The notes under the pieces were generated by a model that saw nothing but the letters and a program-made list of their open reading frames with translations, did no database searches and was not told the DNA's origin. A stretch of 64,000 nucleotides of DNA from Chrysaora quinquecirrha (lineage: Eukaryota > Cnidaria > Scyphozoa > Semaeostomeae > Pelagiidae): NCBI GenBank assembly GCA_014526335.1, contig JACTAT010000111.1, forward strand, positions 144,222 through 208,221, in the 5' to 3' direction. Positions 38,401 through 47,756 of this stretch are shown piece by piece; the stretch's first letter is position 1; each line of letters starts with the position of its first letter. The translations under genes were made by a program, and so were the position numbers.

Positions 38401-40092
38401 CGGCATGCAAAATAAAGATCATGAGCTACTACTAATTAATGAGAATATTAATAGCATATTTCATATCCTCAAAGCAACCAGAGTGAGAGCGACATGAAAT
38501 CGTATCTGTTTCGTGACTGTGAACGGGATCAAACAAACGGTAACAGGTCAACTCGCCCCACTACCAACTCACCCCGCCTTGACAGGGTTAAGTCGTACCT
38601 CTTTCTAGTCATGTCGCCCCATGTGGTCGTACAACTCACCCCATCTGTCAAGTCAACTCGCCCCACCATTAAATAGATAGAAAACAACAAAATTGAGTGA
38701 ATCTATTAGTGTGATAAAAGGGGGTTAGCCCCCACCTTTGAACATTTATAGTTCAGTGGGGGCGAGTTGACTTTTGAGATGGGGCGAGTTGACTTTGAAG
38801 GTGGGGCAAGTTGACTTTGAAAGTGGGGCGAATTGACTTAAAGGTGGGGCGAGTTGACAATAGCGCGAGTTGGTAGTGGGGCGAGTTGACTAGAAACCAA
38901 ACAAACAAGACCTTCAAACTGTGTCATATGTGGTAGGGACATCGTGTAAACGGGGCGTTACATGAATCGTGATTTGTGCGTGCGAATGCAATTTTTACTT
39001 TCCCAAATGTATCTCCTTTTAGGCCAATGTTATGTTGGAATACGAAATTGATGAAGCTGCGAAATTATTAACCAAGAACATTGAAACTGCAACTGCAAAT
39101 TTGACGGATGTTGAAAATGATATTAATTTCTTACGAGATCAAATTACCACTTCTGAAGTCAGTATCCTTTTCTGCAAGGTAAGCAGGTAGCTAAGAACAG
39201 GTGTATATTCATGCATATACCGTATTTCATACCAGTTAGACCAGAAAGTTTAAGTGGGGTTAATGCTCCAGGAGGAAAATGTTATTTATTTGGGGACCCA
39301 AACATTGCTGGAGTCCCCCTCTGTTTCCCTACTGTCAGTAAGCTGTCATAGTGATTGACGTGTCGCAGTCCTTTCGTTTTATGATAATCATATTGGGTGG
39401 GCTAGGACGTGCCTTCAGTCATTCAGTCATTCCTGTTCTTGGACACATGAGGCATCGTCAAGCTCAATTCTTTCCTTGACAATTCAGCATGAGTGGGAGA
39501 GGGGAGGCAACCTCGTCCCCAGGGTGAATAGGCCTCTACGTGAAACTCCGCTGTCCATATTCAACCCCGGTATCGGCCTTGTCTATTCGCAATTTGATTG
39601 GCTGTTCAAACGATAGAAATTTTGAGCGATGTCACAGTTTCTTCAAAATTTCACACCAAAATAGGCCGAAAACTATGTAAAAACATCTATAAAAACCAAA
39701 CAATGATGCTACATGAGATATTGTATCTTGCCTAACAGTTATCAATGAAATTCTCCACATTTCCTTTCTAAGAACATCTGCTTTCGGACTCTACATCTTG
39801 TCTTGATGCCTGGGGCAAATTTGCCAGTATTTTGGCAGATTTCTTGGCCGCTACCAGGGCCAAAATCGATTTGATGGTTGAGATTCGAGGAAATTCGATT
39901 TGGGGCCTGGGTACGAGGTTGGGTGGAAGGGTGACTTACTGAGCCCATTAGTTTGTACCGGCTGTTTTTGAAAAATCGCCGTCTCGAGAGGCTACTGCAG
40001 TAGCCCAGTAAAATATTCCTTAATGACAATTAGATATGGCTCGTGTCTATAACTGGGATGTGAAAAGAAGGCAGGCAATGAAAGCATCATAG
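14492..40092 (+). CDS. VBP1: Prefoldin subunit 3 (VBP1), coding exon 1 split by a giant transposon
   Basis: Alpha-type subunit of the hexameric prefoldin chaperone, which hands nascent actin and tubulin to CCT. Coding pieces: 14492-14532 plus 33798-33849 (exon 1, interrupted), 34541-34662, 35341-35407, 36937-37035, 39023-39161 and 40034-40092. Without the insert they give 192 residues (human 197). Signature stretches: HRGIPEAIF, LDEQYKKYKFMEENL, LKNQIPEI, FLLSDQLYVNAEVPPT, VCLWLGANVMLEYEIDEA, NFLRDQITTSEV and ARVYNWDVKRR, from paired N- and C-terminal coiled coils. The insertion falls in codon 14, within an Ala/Thr-rich N-terminus, so this allele should not make normal protein unless 19 kb is spliced out or excised. 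AATAAA occurs at 40273-40278. The exon 5 donor is GTATCC. Confidence 0.93.
14524..14532. repeat. 9-bp target-site duplication, left copy (AACAGCTGC)
   Basis: AACAGCTGC directly abuts the left transposon end (GGCTCGTG...). An identical copy directly follows the right end at 33789-33797. Nine-bp duplications are typical of Mutator-like elements. Confidence 0.93.
14533..17376. repeat. Left terminal inverted repeat
   Basis: Three parts: an outer unique part (14533-15083), the satellite array (15084-about 17026), and an inner unique part (about 17027-17376). The outer part matches 33237-33788 and the inner part matches about 28752-29097, both reversed. The open frames over the outer part are mirror images at both ends and look non-coding. 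Confidence 0.9.
15084..17026. repeat. 168-bp satellite array, left, about 11.5 copies
   Basis: Unit starts repeat at 15084, 15252 and 15420. Each unit contains AATCGACGAATAATCGATAA, TGCATTCCGTTTTTGCAT, GTAGGCACCAGAGTCTCATG and GGGGGTCAACTTATGACCCC. The last is itself a palindrome. Small variants group units (TGACTCCC versus TGACCCCC; 'cgagct' versus 'agttct'), suggesting higher-order amplification. Confidence 0.95.
17377..17491 (-). terminator. 3' end of the transposon gene, poly(A) signal overlapping the stop
   Basis: The stop codon is at 17492-17494. An AATAAA hexamer (plus-strand TTTATT, 17491-17496) overlaps it as GGAATAAACG. If used, the 3' UTR would be only tens of bases and would end before the left inverted repeat. 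Confidence 0.5.
17492..19735 (-). CDS. USP deubiquitinase body and Ulp1-type SUMO protease of the polyprotein
   Basis: This is the -1 frame relative to the transposase frame; it is open from 19939. It continues the USP: HQQDAVELL, a finger CPSCRQC, the hydrophobic strand LPTVLLILTDRVQ, and the His box CGHYNCAIF (H285 counted from 19939) followed by IVYDDN. The Cys box lies in the upstream frame. A C48 (Ulp1/SENP) fold follows: H456 in SHWSMVGLYP, D473 in VHCDSLP, Q521 and C527 in QSQSDGFSCGAFAC. The triad and oxyanion Gln are intact. The C-terminal 200 residues (RYRKREYVYDIDRRFG, GYNFQEATKHMYGNIVD) match nothing I know. Likely activities are removal of ubiquitin and SUMO, or cleavage of the polyprotein itself. 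Confidence 0.85.
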   Translation of the reverse strand, partial: GHGDEIFDSIYRIHDSLRVAVSDSLPFTTDMKKVVKKFIKCDQTKTPHQQDAVELLEGIISYLLENSLDDVADNFLPFFVQIIVCPSCRQCLFIPVQQYYNMVIRLSMGNLNIQNSSIQSLLWHWLTNNDSFSELTCDCPKSDALSRSFFLRLPTVLLILTDRVQPNREGAVNHNPVMVNEILHLDDMLAGSTSASNATYRLAAVLCHRGRVATCGHYNCAIFSENGQAIVYDDNSQHATTVSCFLNSRKCKEGSRLLVYVNSTALNPGITPDSSPWSKELSKQDVGEMEAILFGCVDHRSVNLPAVSLRSLIGNRHIHGDVINCFLQGLVISHPDHLVEYLPSFFLSSIIDNARSPNYMTTVALERRNTIFSSNLVLLPYHQSKRSHWSMVGLYPKLKLVVHCDSLPSDASDKTVFNAVATYIAKCNVISNRRDDRKDWTFIPLHKYGLQSQSDGFSCGAFACVFAFSLLSLRDFQLDDVALPLVRYWIGKIALQGSEYVPLKAKPSSQWDDTSIEKCTVCATTIDGFTKGHPPFESLSSFLYSQVNGTTLNDVSSPHENGNDLKTLFDGFSRRKIKNEDDELKKISVEFLQYCSTKAHNLLEEIRNLNPLNPTSSQRLNALCSLSTETFSRIAEKEYKNKILPSFGKAASYLSNELYAIATRTREAEHSTKRYRKREYVYDIDRRFGLGKKQFIQWVLFPELLTRFFMQTRGYNFQEATKHMYGNIVDHDGMTVYDDALRQNDGE
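17492..28538 (-). CDS. Transposon polyprotein: SGNH esterase, DDE transposase, PHD, USP, Ulp1
   Basis: One gene with exons 28245-28538 (or from the ATG at 28478), 26991-27257, 25953-26271, 25602-25695, 25384-25507, 24996-25059, 24820-24906 and a long last exon from 24323 to 17492. Every junction has GT/AG and agrees in phase (0, 0, 1, 0 after the AT|G split, 0, 1, 1), so the esterase is joined in frame to the transposase. Predicted length is about 2,700 residues if the frame break near 19.73 kb is bridged. The first exon encodes a short region with no family I know (SKITLLTGAANHAWRLRGGD). The start is uncertain: a GTAAGA donor follows codon 13 from 28538, so that Met may belong to an upstream mini-exon. 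Processing by the encoded proteases is possible but not shown. Confidence 0.8.
19684..24323 (-). CDS. Mutator-like DDE transposase with PHD finger and start of USP
   Basis: Residues are numbered from the open frame start at 24411, although the exon begins at 24323 after a TTTTCAG acceptor. After a long low-complexity region comes a Cys/His zinc-binding segment (FCVWTLGYHH, KCKVRGCPHNVEF). The catalytic core follows: D837 in ILYIDATGSLVR, D913 in KLILLDFSMALI, C959/H962 in HICSFHLMKMC, and E1172 in TNATAETFFSLKKRD. This is the DDE order with C-x2-H between the second Asp and Glu, as in Mutator transposases. A Lys/Arg-rich stretch near 1330-1345 is a likely nuclear signal. The PHD finger (C1409, C1412 to about 1460) could bind histone tails. 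The frame ends in a USP Cys box, NPYNNCWSNSIFQ, with C1536. Confidence 0.88.
25384..27257 (-). CDS. SGNH/GDSL-type hydrolase domain of the transposon polyprotein
   Basis: Exon 26991-27257 gives VALFSDSQLRPLVEG, where SDS replaces the usual GDS and supplies the nucleophile Ser (block I). TPGGRFNHI gives the block II Gly. LLAVGTNDMS gives the block III GTND Asn. Exon 25953-26271 gives IIMLSIPPRLDEYNARLG and then RDGLHLSEDFG, with the block V Asp and His. All four blocks that build the SGNH oxyanion hole and triad are therefore present. Exons 25602-25695 and 25384-25507 continue in frame (KYFNFRVPPPRE; SVDYGRGPIVG), then a Lys-rich linker at 24820-25059. Family members are esterases or acyl hydrolases; the substrate here is unknown. 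SGNH domains are known from some CR1/L2 retrotransposons, so this may be another recruitment by a mobile element. Confidence 0.82.
27258..28244 (-). other. Intron 1 of the transposon gene
   Basis: It separates the N-terminal exon from the SGNH exon, with donor GTTAGT and acceptor TACAG. Only short scattered open frames are seen and I recognise nothing else in it. Confidence 0.6.
28752..33788. repeat. Right terminal inverted repeat
   Basis: An inverted copy of the left repeat, about 2.2 kb longer because the satellite array is longer. The inner unique part (28752-29097) lies just upstream of the polyprotein gene and so probably holds its promoter. The outer unique part is 33237-33788. Confidence 0.9.
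29098..33236. repeat. 168-bp satellite array, right, about 25 copies, inverted
   Basis: The same unit as the left array on the opposite strand (AATACCATGAGACTCTGGTG, TTATCGATTATTCGTCGATT, GGGGTCATAAGTTGACCCCC). Several units at 29.5-30.2 kb are slightly shorter through loss of single bases in homopolymers. Copy number is about twice that of the left array. Confidence 0.95.
33789..33797. repeat. 9-bp target-site duplication, right copy (AACAGCTGC)
   Basis: Identical to 14524-14532. It directly follows ...CACGAGCC, the right end of the element, and the VBP1 reading frame resumes at the next base. Confidence 0.93.
34873..35023. mobile_element. Short MITE of the TTATAAGGAA family in a VBP1 intron
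   Basis: Left ACACATTTTTTTTTATAAGG, right TTCCTTATAAAAAAATGCG plus TGT, with TA borders. About 150 bp, the shortest copy of the family in the window. Confidence 0.75.
35430..36690. repeat. 105-bp minisatellite with CAAACATTGT core in VBP1 intron 3
   Basis: Unit starts (GCATTATGCTGGTCAAGCAA) occur at 35576, 35681, 35786 and 35891, spacing 105 bp. More diverged and rearranged units continue to 36690. Units derive from the dispersed CAAACATTGTTTG family. Confidence 0.88.
36700..36810. repeat. Interstitial telomere-like CCCTAA repeats
   Basis: Several CCCTAA and CCCTAAC units with interruptions (CATAACC, CCTATCC), around 36712-36806. They border the end of the minisatellite. CCCTAA is the usual animal telomere unit. 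Confidence 0.7.
37331..38095. mobile_element. CAAACATTGTTTG-family element split by a retrotransposon fragment
   Basis: Left GGCCCTTGCCGACTTGCCAA, right AGTTTGCCAGGGCC. The family core appears on both sides (37350-37395 and 37860-38095) and is interrupted by the fragment at 37395-37858. Confidence 0.6.
37395..37858 (-). pseudogene. 5'-truncated non-LTR retrotransposon, RT C-terminus
   Basis: The minus strand reads LLYGAETWTLTRAM, IEAFEMWIYRRIL, TIKQRICVYFGHLIRGDG, LLLEGKFNWKRRRGRPR and KEWIGMNYAEATRKAQYREK. This is the conserved tail after the reverse transcriptase in RTE/CR1-like elements. It has frame shifts and stops. It ends in a (GAC)n-type tail near 37395. The polarity is opposite to VBP1. 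Confidence 0.85.
38548..38890. mobile_element. Fold-back MITE with GTCAACTCGCCCCAC ends
   Basis: Left GTCAACTCGCCCCACTACCA; right TGGTAGTGGGGCGAGTTGAC. Internal subrepeats GGGGCGAGTTGACTTTGA recur on the right arm. A half copy lies at 53968-54092. Confidence 0.8.
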
Positions 40093-40799
40093 CAAACCAA
40101 AGGTTCTATCCAGAATGAAAAGTCGACTACCAATCAGGAAAACAACATTGATTTGTGCTATGCTAATTTATTTTCTTCTTGTTAAGAACACTCGGACTGA
40201 CTCGTTTTGTTTAGAGTGTTTTGTTTTGTTTCACGAGTCGATTTTTCTGTTGTTTTGCTGTTGTCAAACCGTAATAAAATTGAAGAGAAAAGGACGAAAG
40301 AATATTAATATTATTTGCCTTAAATAAAAAAGTTTCCTGGCCTGTTTGGTTCCCGGGGATTGTTCGTTATACTAGACGTTCCGCCCAAATGGGTAACTTT
40401 TTCAGCGCCAATTTCCCTACATATGGGTTGATTTTTCGTAAAGAATCTCTAAACATGGGTAGTGAAATATATATAACATTTCAGACATGCATTGCTTTGA
40501 AAAGCCTGATAAAAAGTGCGTTTTAGTTTTCAGCGCAAATGACTTTTCGACGCATTTAGAGTTGCCTCAGGCGTTAAATTGGGTTCAAACATGTGAGATA
40601 TTGGTACAAATGGGTAAAAAATTTCGCTGTTTTTCTATACATGGGCACAACGAGAAACAGAATTTATCGGTAGACATGGGTGGGTTTGGAAAAACTGGGC
40701 GGCACGTCTAGTCATTTGAACAATGAAGTACCCCCCCCCCGGGGTTTGGTTCTGTAAAAAGAACTGTCACGTCGTCTACTCTCCCGTGGGCCTCAAAAA

Positions 40800-41640
40800 T
40801 TTTTGGTCAAACATTTGAGATTTGCTTAACATAGGATGTTTGACCGTTTTGCCACGTTGCTTAACAAACAGAATTCACTCAGCAATGTTTTTGAATAGCC
40901 TCATTTGAGTCGGTTGGTCAAAGATTTGAGGTTTGCTTAACAAATGATGATTTACCATTTGGCCACCTCAAATATTGCTTATAAAACAGCATTGCTTTGC
41001 AATGTTCTTGAAAAGCGTCAAAAACATTTTCTGTTTTGGACGTAGCCAAACGAGAAGTTCATGGCCTGTTTGGTTCTGTAAAAAGAACTGTCTCATCGTG
41101 TAGTATCCCATGGTCCTCAAACATTGTTGGTCAAACATTTGAGATTTGCTTTACAAGCCTTGTTTGGGCGTCTGGCCTAGTCACAAACATCGCTTAGAAA
41201 ACAGAATTCGCTCGGTAATGCTTTTGAAAAACTTCAAAAACATTTTCTGCTTATCAAAAAACCAAAAAGTTTTCACGAGCAATATTTTCGACATCGTCAA
41301 ACGGTCAAACAGTGTTTGGTGTTCGAAAACTACTGAAATTATCAATCAAACATCGCTACAAAGTCGAAAATCTGACATTTGTTTTTCAGACAAAATGTTT
41401 GACCGCGTTTGGCGTTAGGCCATATCGCATAACATTGCCGGTCAAACATTTTTTCTTGAGACAAGTAGCTTTTTCTTGAGACATTTGTTCAGCCAAGTTT
41501 TTCAGAAACATGGCTGAGCAAATTCTGCTTATCCGGCAAAGTTTTGCGGCGTGGCCAAACAGTCAAATATTTATTGTAGAGCGAATAAAAAATGTTTGAC
41601 CAACAATGTTTGATCGTTTAACCTGAGCAAACAGTGAAAA
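40800..41640. repeat. CAAACATTGTTTG-family repeats between VBP1 and DCAF6
   Basis: Several diverged family pieces ('gccaaacagtcaaatatt', 'gtttgatcgtttaacctgagc'). An internal duplication of 'ggcctgtttggttctgtaaa' type sequence is near 40740 and 41062. No gene is visible in 40330-41750 apart from the probable DCAF6 promoter near 41640-41790. Confidence 0.6.
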
Positions 41641-41794
41641 CAAACCCCGCAGCTTATGATGCGGAGGCGCTTCAGCATCAAATCAAAACATTTGCAGCAA
41701 AATGGCGGACGAAATGACAACTAATTTTGGTTTCACAGCTGTTCAATAAAGTTTGACTTATTCACGCGTTTCAATGCCTCAAGAGAATTCCAAC

Positions 41795-44700
41795 ATGGCT
41801 AATGAGAGAAATCAAGGAATCTTCGCATGTATTGGTCGTCGTGAGACTGGTGTTGTGAAGCCCTGGGAAGTTTTAGACGTGACTCGAGGTGGGCTTCAAA
41901 TTCAAACAGAATTTTTTTTAGGCCTTTTTTCTTGATTTGCTTTGTAGTTCATGCTTTGCCTTTGATTGCTCATTTTTGTTCCAAATTTATTTTCAAGGTA
42001 GCAAGAATTTCATCGGAAGACTCGGAAAGTGGAAGGTGCTAACTGGGCATGATGGTTGCGTAAGCATCATTTTATTTTATGAAAATGAAATTGCCAGTAG
42101 TATATGTAACTCCAGCCCAAATCTCTCCTCATCCCGTCTTGAATTTTTTGGGTTTTGGCTATGTTGAGCCTTCTTCAGCACCATGCACATTTCAGCATTT
42201 CTTAATATTTATCAGAAGGCGAACACTAGGATAGATTTTCCACTAGTGGCATACCTCCCACATGAGATGGGATTCAATCCTTGACTGCCTGATCAGAAAG
42301 CCAACAATGTTTTCACTGAGCTGGCAGCTACAGAGCTCAATGAAGTGGTCAAGTCACTCCCCAAGTCATACGGCCCAAATTCCTCCTCTCGTTAGCTCTC
42401 ATTGGCCTTTTTGTGTTTCAACTATGTTGAGCCTTTTTCAGCACCATACATATTTGTATACATTTGTCATGTATTGTTATTACTATGATACTCATAATGT
42501 TCATCTGTTTGTATCTTTTTCACAATCTACATCGTCTGGACATTATGTTTTCATGATCATTTCTTGCAGGTCAATACAATTGCATGGAATGAACAAGGAA
42601 ATACAATACTCTCTGGCTCAGATGACTGTAAACTCAATATTTTTGATGTTGGTAGAAATAGAGTAAGCTTGACCACATCGCAATACTTTCCTTTCTTTAT
42701 ACAAAGAATTTTGCTTTTGAGACTGCACCAAACCAGAAAAGATCCATATTTTTTAAAACACCATAATTGGGTCCCTGATAGTCTGATTAACTTGAAATTT
42801 CGAGATTTGGGTATTTTTGATGTAAGGGGATGCATCTATTGCTAATGAACCAGTAATCACCACTATGGTGGTATATTTTGTGTACTGTGGTGGCATTTTT
42901 GCTTACTGTGGTTGATAATCACTATTGTGGTGGGTTACTATGCTTAATGTGGTGGGTCATTATACTTGATGTGTTGGTATATTTTGCATACATTGGTCGA
43001 TTATCGTTACTACTGTGGTGGGTTTTTATAGTTGATGTGGTGGGTTAATATGCTTTATGCAGCAGTAATTTTGCGTACTGTGGTGGATAGGAAATCATGC
43101 AACACAAAATTCACAACAGTTCGCAAAAATACCACCACATCAACCACAGTAACCCACCACAGTAATGATTATCCACCACAGTATGAAAAATATACCACCA
43201 CAGCAGTGATTACTGGTTTGCCGGCATGTATCTACTCAGTTCTACTACAAGAGTATGATGTCTTTAAGTGCCTATGAAATGAAATTTTACATTTCAAATC
43301 ATCAGTGTTTTCTAGTAGAACAAAATAAGCTGGTTTTAGTGATTCAATTTTTTTGGATGTGATGTTAGAAAATCTCCTGATATGCACGACGGGAAATCAA
43401 CTATTTAGTGTTTTTGTATGACAAGAAGCGTGCTATTTGTAACATCACGGGGTTTGCAGTCTCTGCAAGAAAGTGCAGTCATTTAGGTGTAGTACACTGA
43501 ACATGAAGGTCTCTCTTGGAACAACTATAAAATGTTTCTCCCTACTAAATTTCTTCCCTTGAAATAGCCACAGCATGTGTGCTTCCGTGTTATGAATTGT
43601 GTTGCAAACCTCGTCATGTCACAATTTGTTTTTTCTTTGTCACAGGGACCTGTGATTTTCAAACCTCCTGAAACAACCCTTTCCGTTCAAACTTTCTTCC
43701 CAAGCATTCCCAAGTTTCTATTTTTGATAAAAAGGTTCTGGTAAAGTTTAATTTTGTAGGCACTTTAATATCTCCTGGAATGACCCCAACAATAAATTTG
43801 TTTTAGATTCTGCATTCTGTGACGTCTGGACATCGAGCAAACATATTCAGTGCAAAATTCTTGCCATTTTCATCAGACAGCAAGGTAGAGATATGTTCAT
43901 TTTATTTAGCTTGACACCATCTCCTTGTTGCTATTTTTTATCAATTTGTCCTTAAATATAGTTATTCAAAAGTTACTCCAAACACCATTGCTTTCTTTAT
44001 CTTGAGGATGTTAATATTTAGAATTGCTTCGTGCAAATCATCTACATATAGATTTGTTTAATAATTAATGAAAACTTTTCTTTCCAGATAGTTTCATGCT
44101 GTGGTAGTGGTATGATTCATTACAATCAAGTTGGTATGGAAACTCTGTATGGACATAATTATTTTAATTGCCATGCTGGAACAACATATGAGGTAAGAGA
44201 TGTTAAAGATCCTTGAATAATGCTTGAAAATTAATTATAATCCTGAAAACTCAAACTCCAATAACTCAAACTTTCATGAATTGGAACTGTTTTTTTGCAT
44301 TCCCCTTGACCCTAGCTTGCCTATTATTTTCTTGTAAAAGCCACTGGTAAACTCAAACCCGCAATAACTTGAACATTTGCTAATGTGAGCAACGTCTTGA
44401 CTTGACTTGAATTGACTTGACTTGACTTGACTTGATTGACTTGACTTGGCTGTACTTGACTTGACTTGACTTGACTTGACTTGACTTGACTTGACTTGAC
44501 TTGACTTGACTTGACTTGACTTGACTTGACTTGACTTGACTTGACTTGACTTGACTTGACTTGACTTGACTTGACTTGACTTGACTTGACTTGACTTGAC
44601 TTGACTTGACTTGACTTGACTTGACTTGACTCTTGACAATTCTAACTTGACTTTGATCTTGACTCAACTCGTCTCAACTCCTGTCGACTCCACTTAACTT

Positions 44701-47700
44701 AAGTTAACTTAACGTTTCAACTTAAGCATAACTTGACTGACTTAACTTGATTTGACCTGACTAGACCTGACTTACACAAGACTCGACTTTGTTCTTTCTA
44801 GGTTTCCGTCACACCCGGAGATCCCAATTCGTTCATGACGTGTGGAGAAGATGGAACAGTAAGGCAATATGATCTTCGCATCAAATCAAATTGTTACTGT
44901 CAGGAATGCAGAGAGGTATGAAATCTTACCTATTGCCTTTGTAAGCCGGTTTCACACTGTAGACTTTTCTGTATAGATTCTTGAAGTCATCTACATACAG
45001 ACAAAAATTGACAAGTGTGATGAGTGTATAAAACTCAATGGCTAGCTTGTCGTTCGCACTGCGCTAAGAAACTCTAACGAATGTGCTTTAGAAATGAGAC
45101 CTTTCTGGGACTTTTCTTTAACAGGCTCAAATATCTGGAGTCCTTATACAATGGAACCGCCGTATGACAGGCATCTGTGGTACTGCTGTTGATGTCCATT
45201 GTAACTAGGTGTAGGTGTCCGCTATATGGAGGTTATTTTATAAAGAAGAGTACTTTGGAAAGAAAATTTGTGCCCTTTGTTCAAAGGTTTCTATTCTATA
45301 GAAGTGTCCGTTTATGAAGGTTTCACTATACGGTTGAAACTTAAGTAACGCAATGGACACTCCTGTACAACGGACACCTCAAAAGGTCGGACAAATTTTT
45401 TAGTTACATAGGTCATTTCTTTGTAAAAACAAACCTCCCTAAAGCGGACACCTTTCTGTAACGACCATTACATTGGTCCTTTTGGTGTCTGTTTTACATG
45501 GATGTTTCACTGTATTTAATTCTGCTCTTGCCTTTTTTCAGGATATTTTGGTTGAATGTGGACATGCAGTAACCTCTTTATGTGTCAACCCTATGAACCC
45601 CTATCATCTGGCCATAGGATGCGAAGACAGTGCCGTTCGTATTTACGACAGAAGAACCCTGGGGGCTGCCAAAGAACAAGGGTATTTTCGCAGAAGTCGA
45701 GAGGAGAGTCCTGGATTGTTATGCTGTTTTAAACCCCCTAATTTGAAAAGAGAAAGATGCAGGGTTACGTCATTACGATATAGGTAAGTTTCAAATACAT
45801 TATTCTCAACCTCGTCCCAAGGCCCCAAACCATTTCTTCAATCTCAACCGTCAAACGTTTTGGGACCTTTTGGTACCGGACATAAAATTTGCTAAAATAT
45901 TGGCAATTTTGGCCTGGCACTAGCACAAGATGTAAATTCCGGAAGCAGATGTTATTTGGTCTCTGTTGCGCAGTGGTTAGCGTGCTGTGTCTAAAGATGT
46001 CTCCGCGATTTATCTCAATTTTGAAGTTTTGTGCAGCTGAAAGGCTAAAATAGTTAATAAAAATTCATAAATATGAAAGCAAGATCGATGAGACTTTTTC
46101 TCCTTAGTAACGATGGCAAAGAAATCTTGGTCAGCTATTGTACGGACTACGTATATCTATTCTCAATGGATGAAGCCTACAGGTTGGTCGAGGCGAAAAA
46201 GCTGGAACAGGGGAATGGGACATTTAGGATCAGAGGAGGTGGTAGCAACCAACAATCGTCTAATTTACCACCAATGAAAAGACTACGCCTGCGTGGTGAT
46301 TGGTCTGATACTGGACCTGATGCGAGGCCGGAAAATGAAGAGCAGGAAGCGCGGGAAGAAGCTACAGGTGAGATTTTCATATTCGTCATCAAGTTTTTTA
46401 GGTGACGTGAAAAAATGTCAAAAGACCTCAAAAGAATGATCAAGAAATAATAGTTTCTTTTCATTTGTATGTTATGTTGCAAAGTTTCTCAAGTGTTTGC
46501 AAAATTTCATTTCATTTTGTGAAATTCTGGGATAAAAGGGAGAAAGCATACAGGGGATAGTAATATGTTCAGAAAAGTGGTAAGGGATATGGGATATTCT
46601 GACCCCCTAATAGACCTTTTCAAAGAGATCTATGTCGTGCGCGACATTTTTCAGGAAAATGGTAGGCATATCGAGTAAGGGAATCCTCTCCACTGATAAA
46701 GATTGGAATTGCAGTCGCTTCGGAGGAAATAGTGCAGCAGATTTTACTCCAAATTCACAAATATAAAAGGAAAAAAACAAAAGGGAATCCTGCAACAACA
46801 ATGTTTAAAATATCTACAGAAACTCAGGAAACAAAGATGCAATTAACTATCAAAACGGAAAATACTTGATTAACTCGATCCTGGACCAGATAAACTGGGA
46901 CTTAAATCCTTTCTTTAACTTCAACTCCCATTAAATGTGAATTTGAAGCAAAATTTGCTACAATATCTCTCCTGGAAAGATCACCATCCGGTCTTTCTTC
47001 GCGGAGAGGATTCCCTTACTCGATACGGCTACCATTTTCCAGAAAAATGTCGCGTCCGACCCAGACCTCTTTGAAAAAGTCTATAGGTCTTGTCTATTTT
47101 CATTTTCTTTGTTTTCTTTTTTTATTTTCTCTTTATTTACATTGAAATGATCTAACATTTGTTCTCAAATCTTTTCTTTCTAATTTTATCGCTCTTGTGA
47201 AATTTCTTGAGGGGGGGGGTTGTTTCTTGTGAGTAGTGATGCATGTGGGCTCCCTGAACGCTCTACGGTACAGCGGAAGCTCTATTTATGGACACCGAAC
47301 ATCGGACAATTACTTTAGACTCAACATTTTTAATGGTGATTTCGGAAGGGAGGGTTATATTTATCAATTTTCTTCTTTATTTTCCAGCAACTGATATGAA
47401 TTTAGCTCTTATGCAAAGACTTTACGGCGTTTTCAGTCGATCATTGGAGGAAGCATTCAACATAACAAATCCAAATGCATCTGATACCAATCAAGAGGAG
47501 GCCGTAGACCCGGGGCAGAGCGAGGCTGTAGATTCGACTCATGAGGAGGCAGAGAGCCAAGACGAGGCTGATGCAGAAAATAGTGCGCAGAGAGAAAGAA
47601 CTCAGGAACAGGCTCTGATAGAGGGCGATGAAGAAAACGATCGAAATAACGTAGAAATAAATTTGGAAAGTGACCGAGGACAGTATGAAATTGCTGGACA

Positions 47701-47756
47701 ATGTTGTTTTGCAGATCCTAGGACCTCTTATGAAACTACCTCCTCTTCAAGTCAGC
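41795..47756 (+). CDS. DCAF6: DDB1- and CUL4-associated factor 6, N-terminal part, cut by assembly gap
   Basis: WD40 substrate receptor of CUL4-DDB1 ubiquitin ligases. Exons: 41795-41888, 41998-42059, 42570-42662, 43807-43884, 44088-44192, 44802-44915, 45542-45783, 46108-46367 and 47388 to the gap, all phase-consistent; about 472 codons. The ATG at 41795 is chosen for its context (AACATGG) and length; Mets at 41753 and 41774 are alternatives. Repeats include TGHDGCVNTIAWNEQGN with LSGSDDCKLNIFD, SGHRANIFSAKFLP, IVSCCGSGMIHYNQV, CGEDGTVRQYDLRIKS and LAIGCEDSAVRIYDRR. Exon 8 encodes MKRLRLRGDWSDTGPDARPE, a near-diagnostic DCAF6 motif. Exon 9 starts an acidic linker. The C-terminal WD repeats (family motif around GHRNSRTMIKEANFWG) are not in the window. 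Confidence 0.93.
42150..42460 (-). repeat. SINE-like insertion between direct repeats in DCAF6 intron 2
   Basis: CTATGTTGAGCCTTCTTCAG near 42157 and CTATGTTGAGCCTTTTTCAG near 42421 flank about 240 bp. Read on the minus strand, the interior has an A-box-like TGCCAGCTCAGTG and a B-box-like GGATTGAATCC. Confidence 0.4.
42850..43216. mobile_element. Fold-back MITE rich in CCACCACAGT
   Basis: Ends CCAGTAATCAC and GTGATTACTGG. The arms are inverted copies made of (GTGGTGG)/(CCACCAC) words. It lies in DCAF6 intron 3. Related sequence is at 56870-57130 and a degenerate piece at 6470-6600. Confidence 0.8.
44395..44640. repeat. ACTTG pentanucleotide microsatellite
   Basis: About 45 nearly perfect ACTTG units in DCAF6 intron 5. 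The long minus-strand open frames over it (repeated SSQVK) are artefacts of the repeat. Confidence 0.95.
46609..47085. mobile_element. MITE with about 75-bp inverted ends in DCAF6 intron 8
   Basis: Left TAGACCTTTTCAAAGAGATC, then TCGTGCGCGACATTTTTC. Right GAAAAATGTCGCG and CTCTTTGAAAAAGTCTA. GAGTAAGGGAATCCTCTCC near 46673 pairs with GGAGAGGATTCCCTTACTC near 47000. No coding capacity. Confidence 0.8.

Noticed and set aside
44274..44667. Ser/Gln/Val/Lys repeat proteins on the minus strand
   Set aside because: Translation of a pure ACTTG microsatellite in a DCAF6 intron.
45960..46010. tRNA gene fragment (GCGCAGTGGTTAGCGTGCTG)
   Set aside because: It has an A-box-like word, but no B box or cloverleaf follows.
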